Positions 46,519 to 54,703 of a stretch of 64,000 bases of DNA are shown here, one piece after another. This DNA comes from AWTP1-13 sp963775835. Lineage in GTDB: Bacteria; Pseudomonadota; Alphaproteobacteria; Rhizobiales; Hyphomicrobiaceae. The position numbers and the translations under genes were made by a program. Numbering within the stretch: the stretch's first letter is position 1; the number at the start of each line of letters is the position of its first letter. The stretch spans positions 1 through 64,000 of the forward strand of contig CAVZKV010000014.1 in the NCBI GenBank assembly GCA_963775835.1, read 5' to 3'. The notes beneath the pieces were generated by a model. It saw only the letters and a program-made list of their open reading frames with translations. It had not been told where the DNA came from and ran no database searches.

Positions 46519-48270
46519 ATGAGCGATCAAACTGTTGGTCTGCCAGCAAGAAAGTCGCGCTGGTCGCGAACGCGCGCGCTCGGACGCAAGTGGATCCACG
46601 ACCTCGAATTGCGCCCGGCGTCGGCCTGGGCCATCGTGTCCGTCCTCGGTCTGGTGCTGGCAAGGTACTTCTGGTTGGACGAGGGTAGCGCCTCCAATAT
46701 TCTTTTCACCGCCGCCGTGACGGGCGCCCTGGTCGGCTTCGTAGTCCTTTTGTCGCGGCGGGTCCTGTTCGCGAGCGTCCTCGTCTCGGCCCTGATCGTC
46801 GTGGTGGTGGCCGCGGCAGCCGTGAAGCGCTCGATCATGAATATGGTCGTGCATGCCTACGACCTCGTCTTCTATCTCAGTTCCTGGTCCACGATCAGCT
46901 TCCTGTGGACCGACCACCGGCGCTACGTGCTGGCGTTCTTGGCGGCGCTCGCGGGCATGCTTGGCGTAAGCTGGCTCGCCTACCGCGCGGACCCCAGCCG
47001 CGTGCCGCGCCGCTGGGCGGCCATCACCGTGGTCGCCTGCATCCTGTTGGCCGCGCTCGGCGCCTACGCCAAGGGCGAGCGGCGCCACATGCAATTCTAC
47101 TTCTCCGGGCTCTATCTTTCCTCCTTCTACGCCTCTTGGGGCGAGACCATCGAGGCGCTCTATCGCGGCACGCTGCTGGAGGCGGCGACCAAACCCGGCG
47201 GCCCCGCCTTCGCGATCCCAAAGACCTGCCCGAGCCGGGGCAAGCCGCCGCACATTATCCTCGTGCACCAAGAATTGGTGGTGCAGCCGTCGCTCTTTCG
47301 CACGCTCCGCTACGACGGCTCGATCAATTCCTTCTTTCGCTCCGATGATGACCAACTGCACGCGCTACGGGTGGAAACCTACGGCGGCGCCTCCTGGCTG
47401 ACCGAGTTCTCACTGCTGGCGGGGGTCTCCACCCATTCCTTCGGCGGCATGCGCCAGTTCGTGCAGACCTTCACGCAAAGCAAACTCAAAGACACATTGC
47501 CGCAGGCCCTGCAGCGCTGCGACTACCGCAACGTCGTGTTCTACCCAATGTTGAAGAATTTCGTCTCAAACGACCGCTTCTACAGCTCCATCGGCCTGAC
47601 CGAGATTTTCGATCTCAAGGCACAAGGCGCAGCCTCGGCGCAGGAGCGGGACAGCTTCTATTATGGCAATGCGCTGAAGGAGATGGAGCGGCACTTCCGC
47701 ACCTCATCCAAGCCGCTCTTCACCTTCATCCAAACCATGTCGGCGCACTGGCCCTACGACTACAAGTATGAGCCGCAGCTCGATGTTCCGGGCGGCGGTC
47801 CGGGCACCGACCCGGAGATGAGCGAATACCTGCGCCGGGTTGCCATCGCCAAAATGGACTACGAGGCGCTCGTGCAGCAACTCATCAATCGGTTTCCCAA
47901 CCAGCGCTTCTTGCTCGTGCACTACGGCGACCATCATCCCATGGCCACCCGCACCCTGCTCGGCTACCGGGACGAAACGGAGGCCGAGGACGTGCTGCTC
48001 GATCCCGATTCGATCGGCTTTCACACCTACTTCGCCGTGCACGGCATCAACTATCGCGTGCCTCCACTGCCGCGCTTCCAGCCCCTCGATGTCGCCTATC
48101 TCGGCAGCATCATGCTCGACCTCGCCGGCCTGCCCTTGTCGGATTCGCACCGGGAGCGCCTGCGGCTGATGGCTGAGTGCAACGGGCGCTACTACAGCTG
48201 CGCCCGCCGCGAGGACATCTTGGCCTTCCACCGGCGCCTGATCGATTCGGGTGTGGTGATAACCGACTGA
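46519..48270 (+). CDS. Membrane sulfatase/LTA-synthase-like transferase
   Basis: 583 residues. Five hydrophobic segments lie near 35-50, 60-79, 82-101, 137-155 and 168-182, followed by a periplasmic alkaline-phosphatase-fold domain from about 240. PPHIILVHQE supplies a first metal-ligand Glu, GGASWLTEFSLLAGV a Thr in the position of the nucleophile, and LVHYGDHHPMATRT the late Asp-His metal pair. The layout is that of LtaS, OpgB or phosphoethanolamine transferases, which move a phospho-alcohol from a lipid to a glycan or lipid acceptor. The donor and acceptor are unknown. It heads four co-directional genes (GT2, YdjC, GtrA follow). Confidence 0.83.
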   Translation: MSDQTVGLPARKSRWSRTRALGRKWIHDLELRPASAWAIVSVLGLVLARYFWLDEGSASNILFTAAVTGALVGFVVLLSRRVLFASVLVSALIVVVVAAAAVKRSIMNMVVHAYDLVFYLSSWSTISFLWTDHRRYVLAFLAALAGMLGVSWLAYRADPSRVPRRWAAITVVACILLAALGAYAKGERRHMQFYFSGLYLSSFYASWGETIEALYRGTLLEAATKPGGPAFAIPKTCPSRGKPPHIILVHQELVVQPSLFRTLRYDGSINSFFRSDDDQLHALRVETYGGASWLTEFSLLAGVSTHSFGGMRQFVQTFTQSKLKDTLPQALQRCDYRNVVFYPMLKNFVSNDRFYSSIGLTEIFDLKAQGAASAQERDSFYYGNALKEMERHFRTSSKPLFTFIQTMSAHWPYDYKYEPQLDVPGGGPGTDPEMSEYLRRVAIAKMDYEALVQQLINRFPNQRFLLVHYGDHHPMATRTLLGYRDETEAEDVLLDPDSIGFHTYFAVHGINYRVPPLPRFQPLDVAYLGSIMLDLAGLPLSDSHRERLRLMAECNGRYYSCARREDILAFHRRLIDSGVVITD

Positions 48271-48395
48271 GCCGCCGGCGGCTTCGGCCGCCGCCGCGCG
48301 TCCGCCGCCCCGGCCGCTTGTGATTGGCGCGCATTGGTGGCACAGGAACGGCATGGCCCCGGCGAGGGTGGCCCTCGACGCGTAAGGATAGCCCC

Positions 48396-49418
48396 TTGTC
48401 GATCCCCAATCCGCACGCCGCACCCCCCCAAGAGGCGCGCCCGGCGAGACGGCTCATTACCGTGGTGGTCCCGGCCTTCAACGAGGCGGCGGGATTGGAA
48501 CGGCTTTTGGCGCGCTTGCGGCCGGTGCTGCAGGGGCTCGGTTTCGACTGGGAGATCATCTTTGTCGACGACGGCTCCAGCGACGGCACGCGCGACAAGC
48601 TCAAGGGCCTGAATGCCAACGAACCCAACGTCAAAGGGCTCGTGCTCAGCCGCAACTTCGGCAAGGAGAACGCCATGGCGGCCGGATTGCGCTACGCCAA
48701 GGGCGACGCCGTCGTCGTCATGGACGCGGATCTGCAACATCCCCCGGAGCTGATCGCCACGTTCGTCACGCTTTGGAGCGAGGGCTACGACATCGTCTAC
48801 GGGCAGCGCCTCGATCGCGCCGCCGACAGCCTCGCCCATCGCTGGGGCGCGCGCGTCTACTATGCGGCCTTCCGCAAACTGACGCGCACGACGCTCCCCG
48901 CCGGGGCCGGCGACTTTCGGCTGCTCGACCGCAAGGCGGTCAACGCCATCAACACCATGGGTGAACGCGCGCGGTTCACCAAGGGTCTATATGCCTGGAT
49001 CGGTTTTCGCTCGCGCGGCGTACCTTTCCAGGTGCCGGCGCGCGCGGCGGGAAAGAGCCGCTGGCGGCCGCGCGAACTCTTGCGCTTTGGCATCGACGGG
49101 CTCGCCTCATTCACGACCATACCGCTCAAGGTCTGGTCCTACGTCGGCCTGCTTATTTCGCTGTTTGCCTTCTGCTATGCGATGATCTTTCTGATCAAGA
49201 CCTTGATCTACGGCACCGACGTGCCGGGCTTTCCGACCTTGATCATCTCGGTGATGTTCTTTGCCGGGGTGCAGCTGTTATCGCTCGGCATCATTGGCGA
49301 ATATCTGGGTCGGGTCTACGAGGAGGTCAAAGGCCGGCCGCTGTTTTTGGTGGCCGAAGAATTGGGCATGGAGGACGAGGCGTGCGACACGCCGGCGCAG
49401 CGCCGACGCGAGGCTTGA
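48396..49418 (+). CDS. GT2 polyprenyl-phosphate glycosyltransferase (ArnC/GtrB type)
   Basis: 340-residue enzyme that would transfer a sugar from a nucleotide to polyprenyl phosphate on the cytoplasmic face. The GT-A core has ITVVVPAFNEAAGLERLL, EIIFVDDGSSDGTRDKL, LSRNFGKENAMAAGLRYAKG and the metal site VVMDADLQHPPELI. Two C-terminal membrane helices (about 247-268 and 284-306) match GtrB/ArnC. The start is TTG at 48396, supported by TAAGGA nine bases upstream; no ATG lies near. It follows the sulfatase-like gene by 125 bases. Confidence 0.92.
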   Translation: MSIPNPHAAPPQEARPARRLITVVVPAFNEAAGLERLLARLRPVLQGLGFDWEIIFVDDGSSDGTRDKLKGLNANEPNVKGLVLSRNFGKENAMAAGLRYAKGDAVVVMDADLQHPPELIATFVTLWSEGYDIVYGQRLDRAADSLAHRWGARVYYAAFRKLTRTTLPAGAGDFRLLDRKAVNAINTMGERARFTKGLYAWIGFRSRGVPFQVPARAAGKSRWRPRELLRFGIDGLASFTTIPLKVWSYVGLLISLFAFCYAMIFLIKTLIYGTDVPGFPTLIISVMFFAGVQLLSLGIIGEYLGRVYEEVKGRPLFLVAEELGMEDEACDTPAQRRREA

Positions 49419-49470
49419 TCGCGCCGGCCGGTCGCACACGCGGTGTGGGCGATGGGATCATTGGGCGAGC

Positions 49471-50325
49471 ATGGTCATTCTTTGCGCCGATGACTACGCA
49501 TTGAGTTTAGGGGTCGCGCGCGCCGTCGGCGAGCTGTCGGCGGCCCGGCGGTTGTCGGCCACCAGCGTCTTGGTGACGGCGGCGCATTGGCCGGGGTTGG
49601 CGCCCCGGCTCTCGGTGCACCGTGGGCATCTGGCGATCGGTCTGCATTTCAATCTCACGCAGGGCTCGCCGCTGGGCAAAATGCCAAGGCTGGCCCCGTC
49701 GGGCACGCTGCCCAGTCTGGCGAAATTGATCGGTGCGGCCTTGCTGGGCCTGGTCGACCGCACGGAGATCAGGGACGAACTCGAGCGCCAGCTCGATCAT
49801 TTCGAGCGCGGCCTGTCGTTTCCGCCAGACCATGTCGACGGACACCAACACGTCCACGTCGTGCCCGGAATTCGCGAGGTGGTGCTCGAGACGCTGGCCC
49901 GGCGCTATCCAACCCTGCCGCCGCTGGTGCGCGACCCCAGCGACCGCTGGGAGGCGATCGCCGCCCGGCCTAGCGCCAAGAGCAAGGCGGCTCTGGTGGC
50001 GACCCTAGCACTCGGTTTCGCGGCCACGGCGCACCGGCGTCGGCTGCCGACCAACCAGGGCTTTTCGGGCTTTTCCAAGTTCGACGTCAGCGTCCCTTAC
50101 GCGAGCGAACTCGAGGAGGCCCTCAAGCATCTCGGGGCGCGACCGCTCGTCATGTGCCACCCCGGCCATCCCGACGCCGAGCCCGCCCATGACGACCCGG
50201 TCGCCGCGCGACGCCGCATGGAGTACGACGCCTTGATGGCAGACCGGGCGCTGCCGCAGCGCATTTGGCGGCCCTCGCGCAGCCCCGGCGGTCCGCCCGT
50301 CGACTGGGCAAGCGTGTGGGTGTAA
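49471..50325 (+). CDS. YdjC-family deacetylase (ChbG/HpnK/NaxD-like)
   Basis: 284-residue metal-dependent carbohydrate deacetylase. The expected ligands are visible: Asp-Asp in VILCADDYALS, His in AIGLHFNLTQG, and the His pair in DHVDGHQHVHVVPG. RPLVMCHPGHPD is the C-terminal catalytic His region. Family members deacetylate chito-oligosaccharides, hopanoid glucosamine (HpnK) or polyprenyl-phosphate-linked N-acetyl sugars (NaxD of Francisella). Placed between an ArnC/GtrB-like GT2 and a GtrA flippase, the last role fits best. That is inference. Confidence 0.9.
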   Translation: MVILCADDYALSLGVARAVGELSAARRLSATSVLVTAAHWPGLAPRLSVHRGHLAIGLHFNLTQGSPLGKMPRLAPSGTLPSLAKLIGAALLGLVDRTEIRDELERQLDHFERGLSFPPDHVDGHQHVHVVPGIREVVLETLARRYPTLPPLVRDPSDRWEAIAARPSAKSKAALVATLALGFAATAHRRRLPTNQGFSGFSKFDVSVPYASELEEALKHLGARPLVMCHPGHPDAEPAHDDPVAARRRMEYDALMADRALPQRIWRPSRSPGGPPVDWASVWV

Positions 50326-50330
50326 AGCCG

Positions 50331-50759
50331 ATGCAAGGGGCCGGCAGCGACAGCACCAGTTTGCGGCACGGCCGGCTGCGGCACGGGTTGGCCTTTTTGC
50401 TGTCGGGCGGGCTTGCCTTCACGGCCGACGCGCTCACCCTCAAAGCCCTGACCGTGCTCGTGGGTCTCAATCCCATCTTCGCCCGCCTGTTTGCCATCTC
50501 GCTGGCGATGCTGGTCGGCTGGCTGGCGCACCGCAGCTTCACGTTTGCCTTGCGCGTGCCGCCGAGCCTCGCCGAATTTTTGCGCTATAGCGCGGTCGGC
50601 TGGAGCGTCGCGGCCGTCAACTATGGCCTGTTCGTCGGCATCCTTTTGCTGTGGCCCGCCGCCGAACCGCTGGTTGCGCTGTTTTTCTCCTCGCTGGTGG
50701 CGACCCTGTTCGCCTATCTCGGCATGCGCTACGCCGCCTTTCGCGTTCACCGCGGCTGA
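50331..50759 (+). CDS. GtrA-family membrane protein
   Basis: 142-residue protein with four predicted membrane helices (FLLSGGLAFTADALTLKALTV, ARLFAISLAMLVGWLAHRSF, LRYSAVGWSVAAVNYGLFVG, LFFSSLVATLFAYLGMRYAAF). The pattern Phe-x3-Gly-x5-Asp in helix 1 and the NY/R-x-F residues near the loops are those of GtrA proteins, thought to flip polyprenyl-phosphate sugars. The ATG at 50331 follows the YdjC-family stop by five bases. The protein is basic at both ends. Confidence 0.88.
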   Translation: MQGAGSDSTSLRHGRLRHGLAFLLSGGLAFTADALTLKALTVLVGLNPIFARLFAISLAMLVGWLAHRSFTFALRVPPSLAEFLRYSAVGWSVAAVNYGLFVGILLLWPAAEPLVALFFSSLVATLFAYLGMRYAAFRVHRG

Positions 50760-50917
50760 GGCGCGCTGGCTCAAAACCTGCGCGCCCTCGGCCAACCCAA
50801 TGCCAAGCAGGCTCATAAAATCTCAAGGCGACAGGCGCCGAGCCGGCGCGCTAGGCTCGGCGGCGAGATCGGCGCCGCCTTTTTGCCGAGCCGCTGCCGC
50901 GAGAGGTGACAACCGCC

Positions 50918-52027
50918 ATGAAGATCGACGCCGTCGAACTCACGCTGTTCGCATGGGATGACATTCCCCCAACCAAGTACACCGCCGGCACGCTCAATCT
51001 CTCCGGGCGCAGCAGCTTGGGCCTGCTGAGGCTCAGGACCGACAGCGGCATCGACGGCCATGCCTTTCTGGGATCCGCCACCAACCCCGCCGACACAGAT
51101 GCCGGTGCCTTGATCCGCTTTCTCAAGCCCGTCTTGCTGGGCCAGGATCCGTTGGGGCGCGAGGAGCTGCACGCGGCCATGCGCTCGCGCCAACGCCACG
51201 CGGGGCTGCGCGCGATCGGCGCCTGCGATACCGCGCTCTGGGACATCGCTGCCAAGGCCGCCGGCATGCCGCTGCGTGCCTTTTTGGGCAGCGCGCGCTC
51301 GGCGATCGGCGCCTACGCCTCAAGCCAGGTGCTCGACAGCGTCGCCGCCTACGCGGACGAGGCGGCGCAGTTTCGCGCCGACGGCTGGAAAGCCTACAAG
51401 ATCCATCCGCCCCATGGTCCCGAGGACGATATCAAGGTGTGCGAGGCTGTGCGCAAGGCGGTCGGCGATGACTACACCTTGATGCTCAACTCGACCTGGA
51501 GCTACCGCTACCCGGAAGCGCTCAAGGTCGGACGCGCCATCGAGCGGCTCGGCTTTTTGTGGTTCGAAGATCCCCTCAATGAAGAGGACATCTATTCCTA
51601 CGTGAAGCTGCGCCAGAAGCTCGATATCCCGATTCTCGCCACCGAGTATCCGACCGGCGATATCGGCACCTACGCGGTGTGGCTGACCGAACGGGCCACC
51701 GACTATCTGCGCGGCGACATTCCCCAAAAGGGCGGGCTCACCACCATGCTCAAGACCGCGCACCTGGCCGAGGCATTCCACATGAACTACGAGGTGCACC
51801 ATGGCGGCAACTCGCTCAACAACATGGCGCAACTCCACTTCGCCTGCGCAATTGCCAACACCACCTACTTCGAGGTGTTGTTGCCGCACGGCGCCCACAA
51901 GTACGGGCTCAAGAATGACATCGTGATCGGCAAGGACGGTTTGGCGCATTGCCCGACGGCGCCGGGCATCGGCGCCGAAATCGATCTTGAGCTCATCGCG
52001 CACAAGACGACGGGAAGGCTGAGCTGA
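50918..52027 (+). CDS. Mandelate racemase/muconate lactonizing-type enolase-superfamily enzyme
   Basis: 369 residues. N-terminal capping domain (KIDAVELTLFAWDDIP), then a barrel with KAYKIHPPHGPEDD (catalytic Lys-x-His), FLWFEDPLNEEDIYSY (metal Glu), IPILATEYPTGD (metal Glu), RGDIPQKGGLTTMLKTA and FHMNYEVHHGGNSLNNMAQL (catalytic His region). The first metal ligand, usually Asp in a MLDST-like strand, reads LMLNSTW with Asn at residue 191 (51488-51490). Acid-sugar dehydratase or racemase activity is typical of the group; the substrate is unknown. An in-frame GTG at 50906 is an alternative start. Confidence 0.88.
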   Translation: MKIDAVELTLFAWDDIPPTKYTAGTLNLSGRSSLGLLRLRTDSGIDGHAFLGSATNPADTDAGALIRFLKPVLLGQDPLGREELHAAMRSRQRHAGLRAIGACDTALWDIAAKAAGMPLRAFLGSARSAIGAYASSQVLDSVAAYADEAAQFRADGWKAYKIHPPHGPEDDIKVCEAVRKAVGDDYTLMLNSTWSYRYPEALKVGRAIERLGFLWFEDPLNEEDIYSYVKLRQKLDIPILATEYPTGDIGTYAVWLTERATDYLRGDIPQKGGLTTMLKTAHLAEAFHMNYEVHHGGNSLNNMAQLHFACAIANTTYFEVLLPHGAHKYGLKNDIVIGKDGLAHCPTAPGIGAEIDLELIAHKTTGRLS

Positions 52028-52094
52028 GGGGCAACGGCCGCCGCTCGCTTGGACGCTCGCAGGCCGGCGGCATCTCGGGGCACGCGCGGGGGCC

Positions 52095-52735
52095 TCAGTC
52101 CCGTTGCCCAATCCCCTTGGCGAAGGCGGCAATGGCATCGGCAGCCGCCGCCAAGTTGCCCCGGCGAGTGTGCCCGGAGGCCCCGCGCGGGCCCAAGTCG
52201 TGGTCGCCGTCGGCGGCCCAAGTGAGCCAATGGCACCCGACAAGGCATAGCCCTCGACCTCGGCGCGGTTGCCGAAGGGATCGCGTTCGCCCTGAACGAT
52301 CAGGGTTGGACAAGTGAGGTCTTTGAGATGGGCGGTGCGCAATTGCGCAGGCTTATTCGGCGGATGAAAGGGATAGCCGAGACAGATCAGACCCGCGATC
52401 AGTCCCTCGCCGAAAAGCCGATCCGCCACCAGGCTCGCCACCCGCCCCCCCATGGATTTGCCACCAATGAGCAGGGGCACGCCTTTCGGCGCCGCCCGCG
52501 CGGCGGCCAGATACTCATCCATCAGGCGTTCGGCCCGCGGCGGCGGCTTTTTGGCGCCGCCGGCGCGGCGCCCGGCCATATAGGCAAACTCGAACCGTAA
52601 GGTGGCGATCCCCCGCTCCGTCAGGGCGGCCGCGATCGCGACCAGAAATGGCGTCATCATGCCAGCGCCTGCGCCATGCGCGCATAGGAAGCGGGCCGAT
52701 GGGCTCGGCGGCCCCGAGGCCAGGAATTCGACCAT
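52095..52735 (-). CDS. Alpha/beta hydrolase (KANL3/Tex30-like), frameshifted
   Basis: About 213 codons of a dienelactone-hydrolase-like protein. ARFLCAHGAGAGMMTPFLVAI is the oxyanion strand, PLLIGGKSMGGRVASLVADR the nucleophile elbow (Gly-Lys-Ser-Met-Gly-Gly), and CPTLIVQGERDPFG the acid strand. Near 52225 one base is out of register. The other frame then supplies the catalytic-His segment WAADGDHDLGPR and the end DAIAAFAKGIGQRD with the stop at 52095. Either a single sequencing error or a young pseudogene. The function is unassigned. Confidence 0.8.
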
Positions 52736-52750
52736 GCCGCGCTCTCTTCT

Positions 52751-52843
52751 CTGTCAGGTGTCCGTTGCTCTGTCGGGTGTCCGTCTGATCGGTCGAGCGT
52801 CGCACTTAGGGACCCAAGGGGGGCCCAGGGGGACCCAAAGGGG
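52751..52843 (+). repeat. Short direct repeats at the edge of a gene-free kilobase
   Basis: CTGTCAGGTGTCCGT and CTGTCGGGTGTCCGT occur at 52751-52765 and 52770-52784. GGGACCCAAGGGG and GGGACCCAAAGGGG occur at 52809-52821 and 52830-52843. They open the 52736-53764 stretch, in which I recognise no conserved gene. Confidence 0.55.
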
Positions 52844-53136
52844 TGACAGGGTCGCTCAGGGCGCGATTGTCTGCGCGATGGCTCGCGGGGTTGGTTGCGC
52901 GGCGGCACCGAATCGCTTTACGTCCCCCGGAGCGCAACATGACCAGCCGCGCGTCAAGATCGATTTTGCGTTGGACATCTGCGCCGGCCTCTTTTCCGCC
53001 GCGACTGTGCCAAACAAGAAACAAACGAGGGTTGTTTATAGAGCTCGGCCTGGAACACAATGTGAACGTCGTGAGGTGTGTGATGCGTCCCAGTGTTCCG
53101 CGTGGCCTCGTGTTGCTGCCCCGTGTTGCGTCGCGT

Positions 53137-53145
53137 TTATCCACA
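53137..53145 (+). promoter_or_regulatory. DnaA-box-like nonamer TTATCCACA
   Basis: Exact consensus nonamer in the middle of the gene-free kilobase. It is a single copy without flanking boxes or an A/T-rich unwinding element, so an origin is not claimed. Confidence 0.25.
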
Positions 53146-53329
53146 GTTCACGACCCTGTGATCACGCCGAAGACCGTGGTGCTGCGTTCCCTCTTCGCTC
53201 ACAGGGCCGACCCGAGTGGAGCAAAGTTGTCGCGTCCTCCCTCGGAGCCCGAGTTGGTTGTGTCGCGTTGCCAAGCGTCGTGTTGCGTCTGCGTCCCCTC
53301 AGTCCCCCAAACCAAGCATTGGGCCCGCC

Positions 53330-53590
53330 ATGGCGGACCTCAGGCGAGCCGCCGCCGCAGAAAAGTGTGCGCGTCTGGCGGCACGGCTCGCCGATCTGGC
53401 CGGTCCCGGTGACAGGCGTTTAGGAGCAGCTCGCATGTCTGTTGCACAGTATTCGTGTTGGCCGCGTACAGGTGGTGCGCACTGGGTCGCCTTGAGCGAG
53501 GCGGCCGCGGCGATCGTGCGGTCGCTTCCGCCGCCGGCCCCCCGCACGGGTCAAGCGCGCCAAAGCCGCCAGAGTGCTGAGGACGATTAG
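53330..53590 (+). CDS. Possible small protein of 86 residues
   Basis: Open frame from ATG at 53330 reading MADLRRAAAAEKCARLAARL, then SVAQYSCWPRTGGAHWVALS and a Pro/Arg-rich end. A GGAG site lies before an internal ATG (MSVAQYS, 53434), which may be the true start. No family was recognised and codon use is only weakly coding-like. It precedes the long inverted repeat. Confidence 0.25.
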   Translation: MADLRRAAAAEKCARLAARLADLAGPGDRRLGAARMSVAQYSCWPRTGGAHWVALSEAAAAIVRSLPPPAPRTGQARQSRQSAEDD

Positions 53591-53618
53591 GGATGGTCGC
53601 CTGCTCCGCCGTCCCTGC

Positions 53619-53713
53619 AGCAGGCGCATCCAGCGTGCGACAGCACCAAGTCAAGAAAGGTTTCACGTGACAAGGTTTTGCGTGGTGAAACCGAGACGCT
53701 GGATGCGCCTGCT
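53619..53713. repeat. Long bipartite inverted repeat (18-bp and 8-bp nested stems)
   Basis: Outer arms AGCAGGCGCATCCAGCGT (53619-53636) and ACGCTGGATGCGCCTGCT (53696-53713) are perfect 18-base complements. Inside, GGTTTCAC (53659-53666) and GTGAAACC (53685-53692) form a second perfect stem with an 18-base loop. Transcribed on either strand this would fold into a long two-part hairpin of 95 bases. It ends 52 bases before the small gene at 53765. The role is unknown: structured leader, bidirectional terminator or remnant of a mobile palindrome. Confidence 0.85.
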
Positions 53714-53764
53714 ACCCGCTGCAGCTCAAGCCACAACAAACCACAAACCCAGAAGGTGTCAGAA

Positions 53765-53977
53765 ATGTTCCCGCGCCACGTGAATCCGATGCAATGGCAG
53801 CTGGCGATGGACTATGCGCGTCTCGCCTGCGCGCGCATTTTTCGCGACGGCGGCAGCGCCAGCGACGCGCTCAGCGCTTTCAACTTGGCCCCGGCCACGA
53901 CGACGCCCGATTGGAACACCTCGGTCAACCGCATTGCCGAGGCCTTGTGCGTCAGCCAACAGCGCAAGGCGGCCTGA
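53765..53977 (+). CDS. Small conserved-looking protein, 70 residues
   Basis: Starts MFPRHVNPMQWQLAMDYARL with AGAAGG eight to nine bases upstream, a good ribosome site. The sequence continues ARIFRDGGSASDALSAFNLA and WNTSVNRIAEALCVSQQRKA. It appears soluble and helical, with two cysteines. No family was recognised. It is convergent with the HNH endonuclease gene (18 bases apart) and sits just after the long inverted repeat, which may lie in its leader. Confidence 0.6.
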   Translation: MFPRHVNPMQWQLAMDYARLACARIFRDGGSASDALSAFNLAPATTTPDWNTSVNRIAEALCVSQQRKAA

Positions 53978-53994
53978 GGCAATCAAAACCCGGC

Positions 53995-54555
53995 TTACGG
54001 CTCCAGTTCGGTGTCCCAGTAGAGGTAGTCGAGCCAGCTCTCGTGCAGGTAATTGGGCGGGAACAAGCGCCCGTTGCGGTGCAGTTCGAACACCGTCGGC
54101 CGATATGGCATCTGCCGGGGCTGCATGCCGGCGTGGTGGGCAAAATGCCCGCCCTTGTTCAAATTGCACGGGGCGCAGGCGGTGACCACATTGTCCCAGC
54201 GGGTCTGCCCCCCGCGCGAGCGGGGGACGAGGTGATCGAAGGTCAGATCGTCCTTACAGCCGCAGTATTGACAAGCGAAACGATCGCGCAGGAACACGTT
54301 AAAGCGCGTAAAGGCCGGATAAAGCGCGGGTTTCACATAAGTCTTGAGCGAGACCACGCTCGGCAGCCGCATCTCGAAGGAGGGGCTGCGCACAAAGCGC
54401 TCGTATTCGGAGACGATGTTGACCCGCTCCAAAAACACCGCCTTGACCGATTCCTGCCAGCTCCAGAGCGACAAAGGATAGTAGCTCAGGGGACGAAAGT
54501 CGGCATTGAGGACAAGGGCCGGGAAATTCTCCGGCGCGGCGGTGTAGGCGTTCAC
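53995..54555 (-). CDS. HNH endonuclease
   Basis: 186-residue HNH nuclease. The metal/zinc Cys pairs frame the active site: CQYCGCKDDLTFDHLVPRSRGG (Cys-x2-Cys and the HNH Asp-His) and WDNVVTACAPCNLNKG (Asn and second Cys-x2-Cys, then the final Asn). The N-terminal MNAYTAAPENFPALVLNADF and SYYPLSLWSWQESVKAVFL belong to the McrA-like/IscB-flanking HNH subgroup common in alphaproteobacterial chromosomes, where it is a housekeeping gene of unknown role rather than a phage gene. Confidence 0.92.
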   Translation of the reverse strand: MNAYTAAPENFPALVLNADFRPLSYYPLSLWSWQESVKAVFLERVNIVSEYERFVRSPSFEMRLPSVVSLKTYVKPALYPAFTRFNVFLRDRFACQYCGCKDDLTFDHLVPRSRGGQTRWDNVVTACAPCNLNKGGHFAHHAGMQPRQMPYRPTVFELHRNGRLFPPNYLHESWLDYLYWDTELEP

Positions 54556-54703
54556 AGCTCCGATCTCGCGACCATATCCTTGGGACGAATCAACGCCCCA
54601 GGCTCGATGAGCGGGGCCATACTAGCCGTGCATGTCGGGCCTGTGAAGGCATCGGCGCCTGATTGAAAAGACAGGAAAAAATTGCGCAACGACGCACTGC
54701 GCC

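Noticed and set aside
53137..53145. Chromosomal origin suggested by a DnaA box
   Set aside because: Only one box, no A/T-rich unwinding element, no dnaA, hemE or rpmH nearby.
52843..53412. Long open frames in the gene-free kilobase (plus strand)
   Set aside because: Arg/Pro/Ser-rich translations without motifs, typical of chance open frames in GC-rich DNA.
53995..54555. HNH endonuclease as a phage or homing element
   Set aside because: It is of the chromosomal alphaproteobacterial subgroup and has no intron, phage or toxin neighbours.
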